DNA of 22,672 bases from an uncultured Candidatus Saccharibacteria bacterium. Lineage in GTDB: Bacteria; Patescibacteriota; Saccharimonadia; Saccharimonadales; Saccharimonadaceae. Shown piece after piece: positions 22,316-22,672 of this stretch. Position 1 is the stretch's first letter; every line of letters starts with the position of its first letter. The notes under the pieces were generated by a model. The model was not told the origin of the DNA. It ran no database searches and saw nothing but the letters and a program-made list of their open reading frames with translations. A program made the translations under genes and the position numbers. The DNA lies in contig CANEKB010000005.1 of NCBI GenBank assembly GCA_947427985.1, positions 1 through 22,672 on the forward strand, in the 5' to 3' direction.

Positions 22316-22344
22316 ATACTAGCATACTTATCGACATTTGTCAA
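22316..22344 (-). promoter_or_regulatory. Sigma-70 promoter of the G5-DUF3761 gene
   Basis: Minus strand: TTGACA (22344-22339), a 17-bp spacer, then TG C TAGTAT (-10 at 22321-22316). The start is expected near 22309, leaving about 20 nt of leader before ATG 22289. It shares TAAGTATGCTA with the promoter at 5166-5194. Confidence 0.75.
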
Positions 22345-22401
22345 TAGTATCGTATTGTCTCAACACCTTTGCAGCAAAAAGATAATATCAGTTACCCACC
22401 A

Positions 22402-22425
22402 ATAAAAATAAGCCCCAAAGGACTT
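22402..22425 (-). terminator. Terminator of the tRNA-Leu gene
   Basis: Minus strand AAGTCC and GGGCTT (one T-G pair) with a TTTG loop, then ATTTTTATT. It starts 10 nt past the tRNA 3' end. Confidence 0.65.
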
Positions 22426-22434
22426 CTTTTTCTC

Positions 22435-22521
22435 TGGTGGGCGGGGAGGGAATCGAACCCTCACTCTCTTGCGAGAACCAGATTTTGAGTCTAGCGCGTC
22501 TACCAATTCCGCCACTCGCCC
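22435..22521 (-). tRNA. tRNA-Leu (anticodon CAA)
   Basis: An 87-nt class II tRNA read on the minus strand. The acceptor arm starts GGGCGAG, the anticodon stem CTAGA/TCTGG encloses CTCAAAA so the anticodon is CAA (reads UUG), the long variable arm has TCTC-gcaa-GAGA, and the T arm is GAGGG-TTCGATT-CCCTC. The 3' CCA is encoded in the DNA. The acceptor stem has an A6-C67 mismatch. Confidence 0.95.
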
Positions 22522-22571
22522 ATTACTAAACTAATTTTCCTATTTTCTAGCGCCAAGCACTATACTTACGT

Positions 22572-22580
22572 ATTATACCA
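22572..22580 (-). promoter_or_regulatory. Extended -10 (TGG TATAAT), probable promoter of tRNA-Leu
   Basis: Minus strand TGGTATAAT at 22580-22572. It lies about 50 nt upstream of the tRNA 5' end, giving a 5' trailer that RNase P would remove. No clear -35 is seen. Confidence 0.6.
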
Positions 22581-22660
22581 CGAAATCTTATAATCTACCT
22601 AAAAATCTCCCTAAATCTAAATTCCAAACAATCCAAAACCCTCCCGCCAACTATAAAACA

Positions 22661-22669
22661 TGCTATAAT
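22661..22669 (+). promoter_or_regulatory. Extended -10 (TGC TATAAT) for a gene beyond the window
   Basis: TGC TATAAT lies at the right edge. By the 6-nt spacing of the other leaderless genes here, a start codon would be expected at about 22676, just outside the window. Confidence 0.55.
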
Positions 22670-22672
22670 ATA

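Noticed and set aside
1..22672. TGA read as glycine or tryptophan (alternative code)
   Set aside because: All recognised genes are full length without in-frame TGA, so the sequence gives no positive evidence for reassignment; only its absence as a stop is noted.
1..22672. CRISPR arrays, insertion sequences, prophage
   Set aside because: No regularly spaced repeats, transposase, integrase or structural phage genes were seen.

Overview
The window looks like a piece of a small-genome bacterium, most likely a Patescibacteria/CPR member close to Saccharibacteria (TM7). This rests on inference: compact gene spacing, the ftsX / coiled-coil CHAP hydrolase / S41 protease order, several shortened or eroded enzymes (a 329-residue MetK, a kinase-fold protein without its catalytic motif), and Firmicutes-like cargo (YtrA-type GntR with ABC genes, UmuC plus YolD-like partner). 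No 16S or ribosomal protein gene is present to settle it. All 26 supported coding regions end in TAA (18) or TAG (8); none ends in TGA.

Layout. 1-4.1 kb (+): end of ftsX, a secreted PcsB-like CHAP hydrolase, an S41 C-terminal processing protease, a mini-glutaredoxin and an alpha/beta hydrolase. 4.1-6.5 kb (-): a membrane-anchored alpha/beta hydrolase-like protein and a GT4 glycosyltransferase. 6.6-9.5 kb (+): smpB, an exonuclease III, a degenerate ribokinase-fold protein and a divergent CDP-alcohol phosphatidyltransferase. 9.5-12.4 kb: a second GT4 (-), metK (+) and a DUF6512-type membrane protein (-). 12.4-16.9 kb (+): an AT-rich control region with a 38-bp perfect palindrome, a GntR/YtrA regulator with ABC ATPase and permease, then a NatA/NatB-like exporter whose promoter holds a C9 tract. 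17-19.7 kb (+): a membrane protein with a histone-like Lys/Thr/Ala tail, then a Y-family polymerase and YolD-like partner. 19.7-21.5 kb: a UlaG-like metallo-beta-lactamase protein (-) and a zinc-type CDF exporter (+). 21.5-22.5 kb (-): a G5-DUF3761 secreted protein, a 42-residue ORF and tRNA-Leu(CAA).

How it fits together. Much of the content concerns the envelope: FtsEX-activated wall cleavage, lipid head-group and glycolipid synthesis, ABC export and metal export. The most striking signal is in the promoters. Six genes (the CHAP, S41, glutaredoxin, smpB, metK and second GT4 genes) have a TATAAT-like -10 hexamer exactly 6 nt before the start codon, and the polymerase gene has one 7 nt before. 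This places the transcription start on the first base of the start codon, so these mRNAs should be leaderless. A second class of genes has conventional leaders with strong Shine-Dalgarno sequences. The window also holds three copies of a 17-bp GTTGT...TTTTACAAC inverted repeat beside gene starts, and closely spaced divergent promoters.
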